NCBI GenBank assembly: GCA_004554395.1
Contig: SFMP01000150.1
Coordinates: forward strand, 1-13,984
Length of the DNA stretch: 13,984 nt
Reading direction: 5' to 3'
Origin: Myxococcales bacterium
Lineage (GTDB): Bacteria; Myxococcota_A; Bradymonadia; UBA4248
Both the position numbers and the translations under genes were made by a program. Below, piece after piece: positions 7,294 through 13,984 of this stretch. The stretch's first letter is position 1. Every line of letters begins with the position of its first letter. The notes under the pieces are model-generated. The model was not told the DNA's origin, did not search any database, and worked only from the letters and a program-made list of their open reading frames with translations.

Positions 7294-8853
7294 TTGATCG
7301 TGATCGCCGCCCTTACGCTCTATTTTATCGTTTGGCAAAGATATGCATCGGTTTTTGAATCGCCGTGCGATGGCGCTTTTGTAGGGTATGTCGATAGGCG
7401 TTCGAGATTTCTATCGAGTTATAGCGGGCCGGTAATCGCGATTATCTTTATCGCATGTTTGTTGGCGATGGGCGTTGGGCAAGGGCATAGCGGATCGCCA
7501 TTGAGCATGGTGCTGGCGCTCACAGAGCCTTGTTTGGCGGTTTGTTTTTTGCAGCGCCGCGACATATCGTGCCATGCGCGTTTGATCGCGTTTTGGGGAA
7601 TCGTGGCCATTTGGGCGACGCAGTCGCAAGGTGCCGTCGGTGGAAACATGGTCACAGGCCATTTTTTGGCGCCGTATCACATCTTTTGCTCGCGCGTGGC
7701 GAAGGCGTATTTGCTCTGTGCCATGGCCGTTGGGATTGGTGGTGATGCGACTCAATCGCAGTTCTATTGGCGCAAGGCGTCGTGGTTGGTCGCGACGTCG
7801 ATAGTTTTGGGGATGATTTGGGCGCACGACGCCAGCGATTGGGGGGCATTTTGGCAATGGGATTACATCGAATTGTCGCAGTTGGCGATCTTCGTCGCAG
7901 CGGTTGCTGCGTCGCGTCGTGCGCATGAGTTTTGGACGGTTTGCGTCGCCATATTGTGGGGTTTGCAATGGATAATCGTCTACCAGTTGCCCGATTTTGG
8001 CATCGTTACGCGTCACCAATATGGGCATGGATACGGCTATATGGCGCATTTATTGGGATCGTGCGCTCTGATGATAGCTTATATCGCTTGCGCTACGCTG
8101 GTGGGCAAGATTTCATCGCACCGATTGCATTGCCGAAAAGATGGCGTTGGGGCTAGAGCCTTGCCGCAAGCGCATGTCGTCGCTGGCGTCGCACTTTTGT
8201 GCATCGAGCTCATTTTTGGCATTTTTTCGAAATATTATTCAGAAAATAGCCTATTTCATGGCATTTTATACATCGCCTTTGGGGCAATTTGGGCGGCGAT
8301 ATGTTGGGGCATGCCGCCGAAACGCTATATCGTTTCGATATCGTTTGCCGTCGTCGCCGTGATCGGCGTGGCTTGGGGAAATGGAAAAATCGAATCGTCG
8401 TGGGTTGGGATAGATGGTGCGATAAATGCGCGAGATGATGCGCATTTCGCTGTAATCGACGATATGAGATTGCACGGGATTCGCGTTGAATTGGATTCGG
8501 CGAATAGTCGGAAAGACGACACGAAAATCGATGATTGCCGAGTTTATTGGGTCGAAATATCGATTGGTGCGCGAAGCGAAGAAGAATCGATATATGAGAC
8601 GTCGTTTGAGGCGGGCGCGCGTCTTGAATCTGGTTCTTTAGAATCGAATCGGGTGCGCGCGCCCGCCGACGTATTCTATCGACATCGATGGTATCGGGTT
8701 TCGACAGCTGCCTACGATGCTCGCTATGGTGCTCTAGTCTTCGTTCGCGATAGGACTTTTGCTGCGATTTGGATGATCTATTTTATGGGATTATGCGTTT
8801 TGGGGCTCGTTTGGGTGCGAAGAGAAGACTGTTTTGTGGCAAGAAAAGGTTGA
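7294..8853 (+). CDS. CcmF/CcsA-family cytochrome c maturation membrane protein, divergent
   Basis: Likely haem-handling integral membrane protein that attaches haem to apocytochrome c. Of 519 residues most are hydrophobic, with roughly ten membrane segments. The family's tryptophan-rich (WWD) haem motif is recognisable but altered: WGAFWQWDYIE at 183-193 in place of the usual WGGWWFWDPVE. Candidate axial histidines flank it, His123/His129 before and His241/His245 after, in the positions expected for CcmF. A soluble stretch at about 365-485 precedes a last helix (about 488-507), as in CcmF. It is shorter than typical CcmF (about 630-660). TTG at 7294 is chosen because GGAG (7281-7284) lies 9 nt upstream; an in-frame GTG is at 7300. 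It follows the CcmE-like gene by 6 nt, which supports the call. CcsA is the main alternative. Confidence 0.78.
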   Translation: MIVIAALTLYFIVWQRYASVFESPCDGAFVGYVDRRSRFLSSYSGPVIAIIFIACLLAMGVGQGHSGSPLSMVLALTEPCLAVCFLQRRDISCHARLIAFWGIVAIWATQSQGAVGGNMVTGHFLAPYHIFCSRVAKAYLLCAMAVGIGGDATQSQFYWRKASWLVATSIVLGMIWAHDASDWGAFWQWDYIELSQLAIFVAAVAASRRAHEFWTVCVAILWGLQWIIVYQLPDFGIVTRHQYGHGYGYMAHLLGSCALMIAYIACATLVGKISSHRLHCRKDGVGARALPQAHVVAGVALLCIELIFGIFSKYYSENSLFHGILYIAFGAIWAAICWGMPPKRYIVSISFAVVAVIGVAWGNGKIESSWVGIDGAINARDDAHFAVIDDMRLHGIRVELDSANSRKDDTKIDDCRVYWVEISIGARSEEESIYETSFEAGARLESGSLESNRVRAPADVFYRHRWYRVSTAAYDARYGALVFVRDRTFAAIWMIYFMGLCVLGLVWVRREDCFVARKG

Positions 8854-8860
8854 ATCATCG

Positions 8861-9514
8861 CTATTCGTTGGGAATGCGGGATAGAAAGGCGTGGATGGTG
8901 GCGTTTGACAGGGCGAGTGCGGCGAGTGCGGATAATTCGACGAGTGGGGCATGGTGGTAGTTGGCGTTGAGACCGGCAGAGAGCCCCAGGATCCAAGCGA
9001 CGAGGAGCCAAGGTGCCGAGGTGACGAGTCGCAAGCGGTTGCTTTTTGAGGCGTCGAGGCTCAGGAGCGTCGTTTGGAGCGAACCGCAGACGGAAATCGT
9101 CGTCGCCGCTAAAAAAAGCGCCATGGCAAGCCCGTTAAAGAAGGGCACAAAAGCGTTGCCATTGCCGAAGCCGAAAAAAGCCCAAACGAGGCCGACGAAG
9201 GGGAATTCGATGAGCAGAGTGGCGGCGATTTGCGAACGGATCCACGGGCGAATGCGCTGCATGCTGTTCATGATGAGAGTTGTGCGGCGAGCATTGGCGA
9301 TCGAAATGGCGAGGATAGCGGCGTGAAGCAGGAGTGCGATGATCCAAATGTGGCGAATCCAAAACGCGCTATCGCGGGAAACTTCGGGGTATGTCGTGGC
9401 GATGGTGACGAGGAAGACGAGTAGCAAGAGGATGAGCCACGACGTGCGGAGTTCGCGGAAGTGTATGAATTGGAGCGCAAGCAAGGGAAATCGTCGTTGG
9501 AAGGCGTTTGGCAT
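8861..9514 (-). CDS. CcmB-like haem exporter permease subunit
   Basis: Probable membrane subunit of the CcmAB ABC transporter that works with CcmC and CcmE in haem delivery. The 217 residues form about six membrane helices (near 25-41, 53-72, 98-117, 126-146, 165-183 and 192-212), with the length and topology of CcmB (about 220). The basic segment after helix 2 and a SLQTTLLSLDASKSNRLRL loop before helix 5 resemble the GTLxAALxxxxR region of CcmB. Similarity is otherwise low, so another ABC-2-type permease is possible. The ATG at 9514 has no good ribosome binding site and no better start was seen. It converges on the CcmF-like gene with a 7-nt gap, so it must use its own promoter. No CcmA ATPase or CcmC is in the window. 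Confidence 0.6.
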   Translation of the reverse strand: MPNAFQRRFPLLALQFIHFRELRTSWLILLLLVFLVTIATTYPEVSRDSAFWIRHIWIIALLLHAAILAISIANARRTTLIMNSMQRIRPWIRSQIAATLLIEFPFVGLVWAFFGFGNGNAFVPFFNGLAMALFLAATTISVCGSLQTTLLSLDASKSNRLRLVTSAPWLLVAWILGLSAGLNANYHHAPLVELSALAALALSNATIHAFLSRIPNE

Positions 9515-9560
9515 GGGGATTTCGTCGCGTGTTGGAGTGGGATCGCGGGGCGTCGCTATT

Positions 9561-9809
9561 GAGCCCGTATTGAGCGCTAGCGAAATAGGGCGATAGCGGA
9601 GGCGTATGCGCGGAGTGAAACGAGCACATAGCCGGAGCTAGAGCGCGTATTGCCTTTGGCAATAGCGCGACAGACGGCGCGTATCGGCGGAGCCGATAGC
9701 GCAGAGAGCCCGTATTGAGCGATAGCGAAATAGGGCGGCTTGAGCCCGTATTGAGCGCTAGCGAAATAGGGCGGCTTGAGCCCGTATTGAGCACTAGCGA
9801 AATAGGGCG
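9561..9809. repeat. Intergenic repeat field: four 32-nt direct repeats plus two hairpins
   Basis: Near-identical 32-nt copies lie at 9561-9592, 9706-9737, 9742-9773 and 9778-9809; the last three have a strict 36-nt period. Each has GCCC, an unpaired G, TATT, a 12-nt loop, then AATA and GGGC. The loop centre is CGCTAGCG, a palindrome, in copies 1 and 3, and is altered in copies 2 and 4. Between copies 1 and 2 are two tighter hairpins with the same plan. At 9643-9668 it is GCGC, G, TATTGCC, loop TTT. At 9677-9702 it is GCGC, G, TATCGGC, loop GGA. Segments 9601-9612 and 9621-9634 match the field at 3750-3791 inverted. The frames open across this region are repeat by-products. Confidence 0.9.
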
Positions 9810-9821
9810 ATAGCGGAGAAG

Positions 9822-10661
9822 TTATTTCGATTTACCGCAGCATTTTTTGTATTTTAGGCCGCTTCCGCATGGGCATGGTGAATTTCGTTCGATTTTGGCG
9901 GAGGCGATTTTTTGTGGCTCTTGCGGGACGTCGTAGTCGGCGTCGGTTTGCATGAGTTGGATGAAGTCGGCGAGTTTTGTGTCGATGGTGGTGGCGTTTT
10001 GGGCGATGATGTCGAGCGGCGTGCGGCCGAAGAGCGACCAGAGGCGCGTGGTGTAGAACATGCGTTTTGCCATGGTGAGCACGGTGGCGCGTTCGTCGGG
10101 GTCGGCGATGGTGACGCGTTCCATGAACCACTTCGACGGGTCGTGGGGGAGAATATTATTCGCCGATTCGAGCATATCGCCGAATGTAAAGCACCATTCG
10201 GTTTGAAATTCGATGAAATATTGCCACAGAAAGAAGACGTAGTCGTTTGAGCCTTTGAGGTAGTGTCGGGTGTTTCCGTTTTCGGCGAAGGTATCCCAAG
10301 CGTTGGCGGGGCTCCATGGGGTGAATTCGCAGTAGGCTTGGAGTTCGTTGCGCGTGGGGTAGGTGATGGCGAATTTTTGGCGGTTTTGGACGATGGCCGC
10401 TGCGAGTTTTGTGGCGTTTGTGAAAGTTCGGAAGATGGGGGAGCGAATGGTGGCGGTGTGTGGGTCGTAGTCGGGGGCGACGGATTGTTGGTTGCGCTTT
10501 TGGATGGCGTCGACGATTTCGCGTTCGTCGGTCGGGGTGTCTTCGTAGTGGGCAAAGGCGGTGGCGGCCATGTCGAGGGGCAAGACGCCGTAGATATGGG
10601 CGAAAGCGTACATGTAGGCGCGAATGAGACATTCGCGGTTTGTCAATTCAGAATCAGGCAT
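9822..10661 (-). CDS. SEC-C motif protein of unknown function
   Basis: The 279-residue protein ends in a SEC-C zinc-binding motif, CPCGSGLKYKKCC, with Cys263, Cys265, Cys274 and Cys275. In SecA this motif binds zinc and contacts SecB; in many stand-alone proteins its role is unknown. The first 250 residues look alpha-helical and soluble, with aromatic-rich parts (for example around WQYFIEF), and no recognised domain. It is not SecA: there is no ATPase motif and no signal peptide. The ATG at 10661 has AAGGA about 10 nt upstream. It stands alone between the repeat field and the divergent rpmB gene. Small SEC-C proteins of this sort are common in bacteria as hypothetical proteins; I do not assign a job. 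Confidence 0.88.
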   Translation of the reverse strand: MPDSELTNRECLIRAYMYAFAHIYGVLPLDMAATAFAHYEDTPTDEREIVDAIQKRNQQSVAPDYDPHTATIRSPIFRTFTNATKLAAAIVQNRQKFAITYPTRNELQAYCEFTPWSPANAWDTFAENGNTRHYLKGSNDYVFFLWQYFIEFQTEWCFTFGDMLESANNILPHDPSKWFMERVTIADPDERATVLTMAKRMFYTTRLWSLFGRTPLDIIAQNATTIDTKLADFIQLMQTDADYDVPQEPQKIASAKIERNSPCPCGSGLKYKKCCGKSK

Positions 10662-11120
10662 GGCCGATGAATCCTTGTGTAGATGAATCTTTTGTAGGAG
10701 CGAGGCGTTTGGGGCAGTTTGGCTGAAGTCGTTGGTATTGCTTGCTTAGGGGATTGGCGGTTTTGCCGTGGGGGGCAGGAATAGCCATTGCCGATGAGCG
10801 CGTTCGCCTCGTTGAATTGGAATTGAAACGAGCGGTGTGCGAAAGCAGAAATCGCCGCGTCGCTGCGTAGTATTAGATCAAGCAATGGATTGGGGCAATG
10901 AATAAAGCGCAAAGCAGGGCGTGGGAGGAAGGCGAAGAGAGGGGAGAAAAGAGAAAAAAGTGAAAAAAAGGTTGAAATTCGAGCGTATTTGCGTAATATG
11001 CCCGCGTTTTTGCGCGCTTTGCACAAATGCAGGGTCGTGCATTGGGATCATACTCATACTTGCGCCATGACGAAAGTTTGGCGTTTGAGAAGTTAGAACA
11101 GCAGACATAGGAGTAGTAAA
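10662..11120. other. Divergent intergenic region between the SEC-C gene and rpmB
   Basis: 459 nt without a convincing gene. It holds a purine-rich tract at about 10922-10971 on the plus strand and a promoter candidate for rpmB. On the minus strand TTGCCC (plus 10893-10898) and TAATAC (plus 10870-10875), 17 nt apart, are a weak promoter candidate for the SEC-C gene. A stop-to-stop plus frame at 10727-10870 encodes a coding-like peptide but has no start with a ribosome binding site. Confidence 0.5.
10972..10999 (+). promoter_or_regulatory. Candidate promoter for rpmB
   Basis: TTGAAA (10972-10977) and TAATAT (10994-10999) are separated by 16 nt, just after an A-rich tract that could act as an upstream element. 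It would give a leader of a little over 100 nt. Pattern match only. Confidence 0.4.
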
Positions 11121-11363
11121 ATGGCTCGCAAATGTGCATTTACCGGCAAATCGCCGCTCGTTGGCAACAACGTATCTCACGCTCACAACAAAACGAAGAA
11201 ACGTCAGCTTCCGAACATTCAGTCGAAACGCATTTTTGTGGCTGAATTGGGTCGCTATGTTCGCATTCACTTGTCGACGCGTGCGTTGCGCACAGTGAGC
11301 AAGATGGGCCTTTTGGCGTATTGCGCCAAGGCTGGCGTTGCGCTCAAAGATATCGAAATCTAA
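11121..11363 (+). CDS. rpmB: 50S ribosomal protein L28
   Basis: Component of the large ribosomal subunit. The 80-residue product opens with the family signature: MARKCAFTGKSPLVGNNVSH, then HNKTKKRQLPNIQ, and ends with a basic helix-rich part (STRALRTVSKMGL). Length fits the 75-80 residue proteobacterial form. It has one N-terminal Cys (Cys5) and no CxxC pairs, so it is the zinc-free type. AGGAG (11109-11113) lies 7 nt before the ATG. A strong terminator follows 31 nt after the stop, and no rpmG lies next to it, so it is probably transcribed alone. Confidence 0.97.
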   Translation: MARKCAFTGKSPLVGNNVSHAHNKTKKRQLPNIQSKRIFVAELGRYVRIHLSTRALRTVSKMGLLAYCAKAGVALKDIEI

Positions 11364-11394
11364 GCGACGCCCAGGGGCGACGGCTTATTTTGAG

Positions 11395-11421
11395 AAGCAC
11401 CGATTTTTCGGTGCTTTTTTT
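11395..11421 (+). terminator. Rho-independent terminator of rpmB
   Basis: A perfect 9-bp stem AAGCACCGA (11395-11403) and TCGGTGCTT (11408-11416) with a TTTT loop runs into a T-tract ending at 11421. It is 31 nt after the rpmB stop. Confidence 0.93.
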
Positions 11422-11491
11422 GTGCGATATCGACTATTTTGGGCGCTGTAGAGGCGTGTGGTGAATTGAGAAACGAGAGGGGCGGCAGAGA

Positions 11492-13489
11492 TTGAGTCGG
11501 GCGTTTTGGATATTGAGCTTGGGCATATTTGCGATGAGCGGTTGCGAAGCGCCTGTTTCTGAACGCGTGGCGGGCGGTGGCGCGGTTTGGGAAGTGCCCG
11601 ATGTGTCGCCCGAAGTTGCGCGCTATGCAGCTTCGATCGAAGGCGCAGTCGTGCAAAAGGCGAAAGATGAGGCTTTGCGCCATGTCGCAGATGTGCGCCA
11701 ATACGATTGGTCGTTGGGCAAGATTCGCCATCGCAGTTGGATTGCGCAGTGGTATGGCGATGGGACGGAAAAAACGTTTGAGCCGCTGTTCTTTGGCGAC
11801 GGAGAATTGACGCCGGCAGGCGTGGCGCTCGTTTCGGCGCTCAAGAATGCGGGCGATCATGCGCTCGATCCGGCGGTATACGATATCGAGGCGATCGAGG
11901 GGCTTGTCGAACGAATTGGGAAGATGCGCAAGACGTTGACGCGATCGCCGCGCTTGGAATTGACGCGCGAAGAAATCGCTGCGCTTGCGACGTGGTATGA
12001 GGCGCACAAAGGCGATACAGCCGAGGCGCGGCTGGCGGCTTTGTGCGATAGCTCGGCGACGCCTTTGCCGCGGGTGGCGGCGTTTTACGAAGCGGAATCT
12101 TCGAGAGTCGAAGAATATTTGGCATTAGCTCGCGGGATCGAAACAAAACTTGCTGATTCTTGGTTTTCATATTCGGAAGATATGAAAATGGGGAATTTGA
12201 TGAAATATTCTTCGGAGGAGTTGGCGAAGTATACGACCGAAGACAATCCGAACGAAGTTCATCCAAAGCATTTCGATTCGATTATATCGGAACGCGTGAC
12301 GGCGGCGACGAGAGATCTCGTCGCAAATTCGACGTCGCCGCAAGTGGTGTTCGATGGGCTCGTGCCGGCGCACGAACAATATGCGAAGCTGCAAACGGTT
12401 CGCGGGCGCTATCGGGCGATCGTCGATGGCGGCGGTTGGGCAACCGTTGCCCCCGACCGCATGTTTGCTGGCGGGCGCGCGCCTCTCGTTCGCGCACTCA
12501 AACAACGGCTCGCCGTTGAAGGTTACGACGCGGGCGATGTGCAAGACGATTTATTCGACGAGAAGTTGACGAGCGCCATTCGAGCGTATCAAAAGTATCA
12601 TCAGCTCGACGAAACGGGCGAGGTGAACGACGTCTTTTGGCGTAGCCTTAACGTTGCTGCCCAACAGCGGCTCGCCGAAATCGAAGCGAATATTCGCCAT
12701 TGGCATCGGTCGATTTTCGAGCCACGCGCGGCGTATATCTACATCAATTTGCCATCGTTTACGGTCGAAGTGTGGCGAAATGGGGAGCGCATTGCGGAGC
12801 ATAGAACAGTTGTTGGAAATTCGACGAAAGTCTGCAACACTCGCACTATGCAATGGGAAATGATCAATGCGACGAAAATAATGCACGCTCGCATGACATA
12901 TCTTGTATTTAATCCGTATTGGAATGTGCCACCGAGAATCGAAGTCGATGAGTATCAGAAGAAGATGGCCGAAGATCCCAAATGGTTGGCACAATCGGAT
13001 TTTGAGTATTTTACGCCGCGTGGCGGCGGTCGAGTTCTGAGGCAGAAACCAGGCGAACACAATGCGCTCGGGCGCGTGAAACTCATCTTTCCGAATCGGT
13101 ATAACATTTATTTGCACGATACGCCTAAACAGCAAATGTTTACTTATGCGATTCGAGCGTTTTCACACGGCTGTATCCGTGTCGAAAATGCGATGGGATT
13201 TGCGCAATCGATTCTAGAAATCGATGGGCAATGGGATGCGGCGCGGATCGATAAGTTTTTCAAAGAAGCAGGCGAACACCCCGTCGATTTGAAGACGCCG
13301 CTCGACGTATTTATCGATTATCATACGGTGACAGTCGATGAACACGGACAGCCGTATTTCTTGGCCGATATCTATCGATATATACGCGATGAAATTGCTC
13401 CGCCGTCGCCCGCTCAATTGCGTTGCGATCCGTCGATCGATAAGACGAGCGCATTTCGATCGGGCGAGCAGTTGGATTCTGGCCCTTGA
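11492..13489 (+). CDS. L,D-transpeptidase lipoprotein, YcbB (LdtD)-type
   Basis: Envelope enzyme that cross-links peptidoglycan stems (3-3 links) or attaches proteins to them. The 665 residues begin with a lipoprotein signal (hydrophobic 4-15, MSGC, lipid-bearing Cys18). A helical scaffold domain with LTPAGVALVSALKNAGDHALDP follows at about 107-127, as in YcbB. A peptidoglycan-binding domain is at about 330-388 (PLVRALKQRLAVEGY). The YkuD catalytic domain spans about 413-580, with HDTP at 542-545 and SHGCIRVEN at 558-566 (nucleophile Cys561, His559). Length is close to YcbB (about 615). TTG at 11492 is chosen because GAGAGG lies about 10 nt upstream and it gives the signal sequence. It follows the rpmB terminator, so it needs its own promoter, which I could not identify. 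Catalytic residues are intact. Confidence 0.95.
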   Translation: MSRAFWILSLGIFAMSGCEAPVSERVAGGGAVWEVPDVSPEVARYAASIEGAVVQKAKDEALRHVADVRQYDWSLGKIRHRSWIAQWYGDGTEKTFEPLFFGDGELTPAGVALVSALKNAGDHALDPAVYDIEAIEGLVERIGKMRKTLTRSPRLELTREEIAALATWYEAHKGDTAEARLAALCDSSATPLPRVAAFYEAESSRVEEYLALARGIETKLADSWFSYSEDMKMGNLMKYSSEELAKYTTEDNPNEVHPKHFDSIISERVTAATRDLVANSTSPQVVFDGLVPAHEQYAKLQTVRGRYRAIVDGGGWATVAPDRMFAGGRAPLVRALKQRLAVEGYDAGDVQDDLFDEKLTSAIRAYQKYHQLDETGEVNDVFWRSLNVAAQQRLAEIEANIRHWHRSIFEPRAAYIYINLPSFTVEVWRNGERIAEHRTVVGNSTKVCNTRTMQWEMINATKIMHARMTYLVFNPYWNVPPRIEVDEYQKKMAEDPKWLAQSDFEYFTPRGGGRVLRQKPGEHNALGRVKLIFPNRYNIYLHDTPKQQMFTYAIRAFSHGCIRVENAMGFAQSILEIDGQWDAARIDKFFKEAGEHPVDLKTPLDVFIDYHTVTVDEHGQPYFLADIYRYIRDEIAPPSPAQLRCDPSIDKTSAFRSGEQLDSGP

Positions 13490-13499
13490 TTTCAATCCC

Positions 13500-13564
13500 T
13501 AGTTCCCTGACCTCTCCCCCGGCCTGTCGGCCACCCCCTCTCCATAAATAGCGAGGGGGAATAG
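13500..13564. other. GC-rich leader of the hairpin array
   Basis: Directly after the transpeptidase stop lies a C-rich segment with a GGCC/GGCC inverted pair and a CCCCCTC/GAGGGGG pair spanning a short AT-rich loop. It ends in GCGAGGGGGAATAG (13551-13564), which is the tail of the array linker. It therefore looks like the boundary of the array, and may also act as a terminator. Confidence 0.5.
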
Positions 13565-13984
13565 ACATCTGCCTGCGGCAGATGTGATAGATTTGGCGAG
13601 AGGGAAATGACATCTGCCTGCGGCAGATGTGATAGATTTGGCGATGGGGGAATAGACATCTGCCTGCGGCAGATGTGATAGATTTGGCGAGGGGGAATAG
13701 ACATCTGCCTGCGGCAGATGTGATAGATTTGGCGATGGGGAATAGACATCTGCCTGTGGCAGATGTGATAGATTTGGCGATGGGGAATAGACATCTGCCT
13801 GTGGCAGATGTGATAGATTTGGCGATGGGGGAATAGACATCTGCCTGCGGCAGATGTGATAGATTTGGCGATGGGGAATAGACATCTGCCTGCGGCAGAT
13901 GTGATAGATTTGGCGAGGGGGAAATGACATCTGCCTGCGGCAGATGTGATAGATTTGGCGATGGGGAATAGACATCTGCCTGCG
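13565..13984. repeat. Array of 45/46-bp units, each with a perfect 21-nt hairpin
   Basis: Nine full copies and one cut copy of ACATCTGCC, a TGC or TGT loop, and GGCAGATGT begin at 13565, 13610, 13656, 13701, 13746, 13791, 13837, 13882, 13927 and 13972. The 9-bp stems are identical in all nine full copies. The loop is TGT in copies 5 and 6 and TGC elsewhere. The 24-25 nt linkers all start GATAGATTTGGCGA and vary only in their last part (T or G, then four or five G's, AATAG or AAATG). Periods are 45 nt except two of 46. The 46-nt units shift the reading frame, so the long minus-strand frame here is not a conserved gene. The array runs off the right edge. Confidence 0.95.

Noticed and set aside
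9369..9794. Minus-strand frame over the repeat field and the CcmB-like 5' end
   Set aside because: Its first part is translated hairpin repeats and its second overlaps the CcmB-like gene out of frame.
9706..9809. CRISPR-like regular repeats with 36-nt period
   Set aside because: The 32-nt units are separated by only 4 constant bases, so there are no spacers.
10727..10870. Plus-strand 47-codon stop-to-stop frame with a coding-like end (VRLVELELKRAV)
   Set aside because: There is no ATG, and the only TTG codons lack a properly spaced ribosome binding site. It may be a gene remnant but the evidence is too thin.
10643..11026. Minus-strand frame upstream of the SEC-C gene
   Set aside because: It overlaps the SEC-C start, reads through the purine-rich tract as low-complexity Phe/Ser/Leu, and has no recognisable features.
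13499..13975. Minus-strand repeat protein with a 15-residue period
   Set aside because: The frame is open only because the unit is 45 bp without stops. The 46-bp units shift it, so the peptide repeat changes frame along the array.
13565..13984. CRISPR array with palindromic repeats
   Set aside because: The segments between palindromes are nearly identical 24-25 nt linkers, not unique spacers, and no cas gene is near.

Overview
The window carries ordinary Gram-negative housekeeping genes separated by intergenic stretches filled with hairpin-forming repeats. The mix suggests a Myxococcota/Bradymonadota-type ('deltaproteobacterial') genome: a membrane-anchored Ser/Thr kinase with PEGA-like repeats, CcmE/CcmF/CcmB-like cytochrome c maturation proteins, a lipoprotein L,D-transpeptidase, a SEC-C protein, and frequent GTG/TTG starts. 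The phylum is an inference; nothing here is a marker I can place by eye.

Layout, left to right. (1) 1-378, minus: 5' part of a Cys-rich gene with tandem 22-residue repeats that runs off the left edge. It starts at a TTG behind a strong ribosome binding site, 27 nt after ftsH and in the same frame. (2) 406-2538, minus: ftsH. (3) 2800-3510, minus: a plsC-type acyltransferase. (4) 3511-3902: intergenic, with two 69-nt direct repeats, each holding two perfect short hairpins. (5) 3903-4589, minus: pgsA. Genes 3 and 5 are both phospholipid synthesis. (6) 4866-6959, plus: a transmembrane Ser/Thr kinase, overlapped by a short CcmE-like protein (6940-7287), followed at once by a CcmF-like protein (7294-8853). 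(7) 8861-9514, minus: a CcmB-like permease that converges on the CcmF-like gene. (8) 9515-9821: a second repeat field of the same family as 3511-3902, in the opposite orientation. (9) 9822-10661, minus: a SEC-C zinc-motif protein of unknown role. (10) 10662-11120: a divergent intergenic region. (11) 11121-11363, plus: rpmB, with a textbook terminator. (12) 11492-13489, plus: a YcbB-type L,D-transpeptidase lipoprotein. (13) 13490 to the right edge: an array of 45/46-bp units, each with a 21-nt perfect hairpin, still running at the window end.

The parts most worth a second look are the intergenic structured repeats and the divergent cytochrome c maturation genes. In one repeat family the stems change sequence but keep their pairing and a bulged G; the other is the 45/46-bp hairpin array. 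The CcmE-like protein ends just after the Cys that appears to sit at its haem-attachment position. No complete tRNA, rRNA, CRISPR array or transposase gene was seen.
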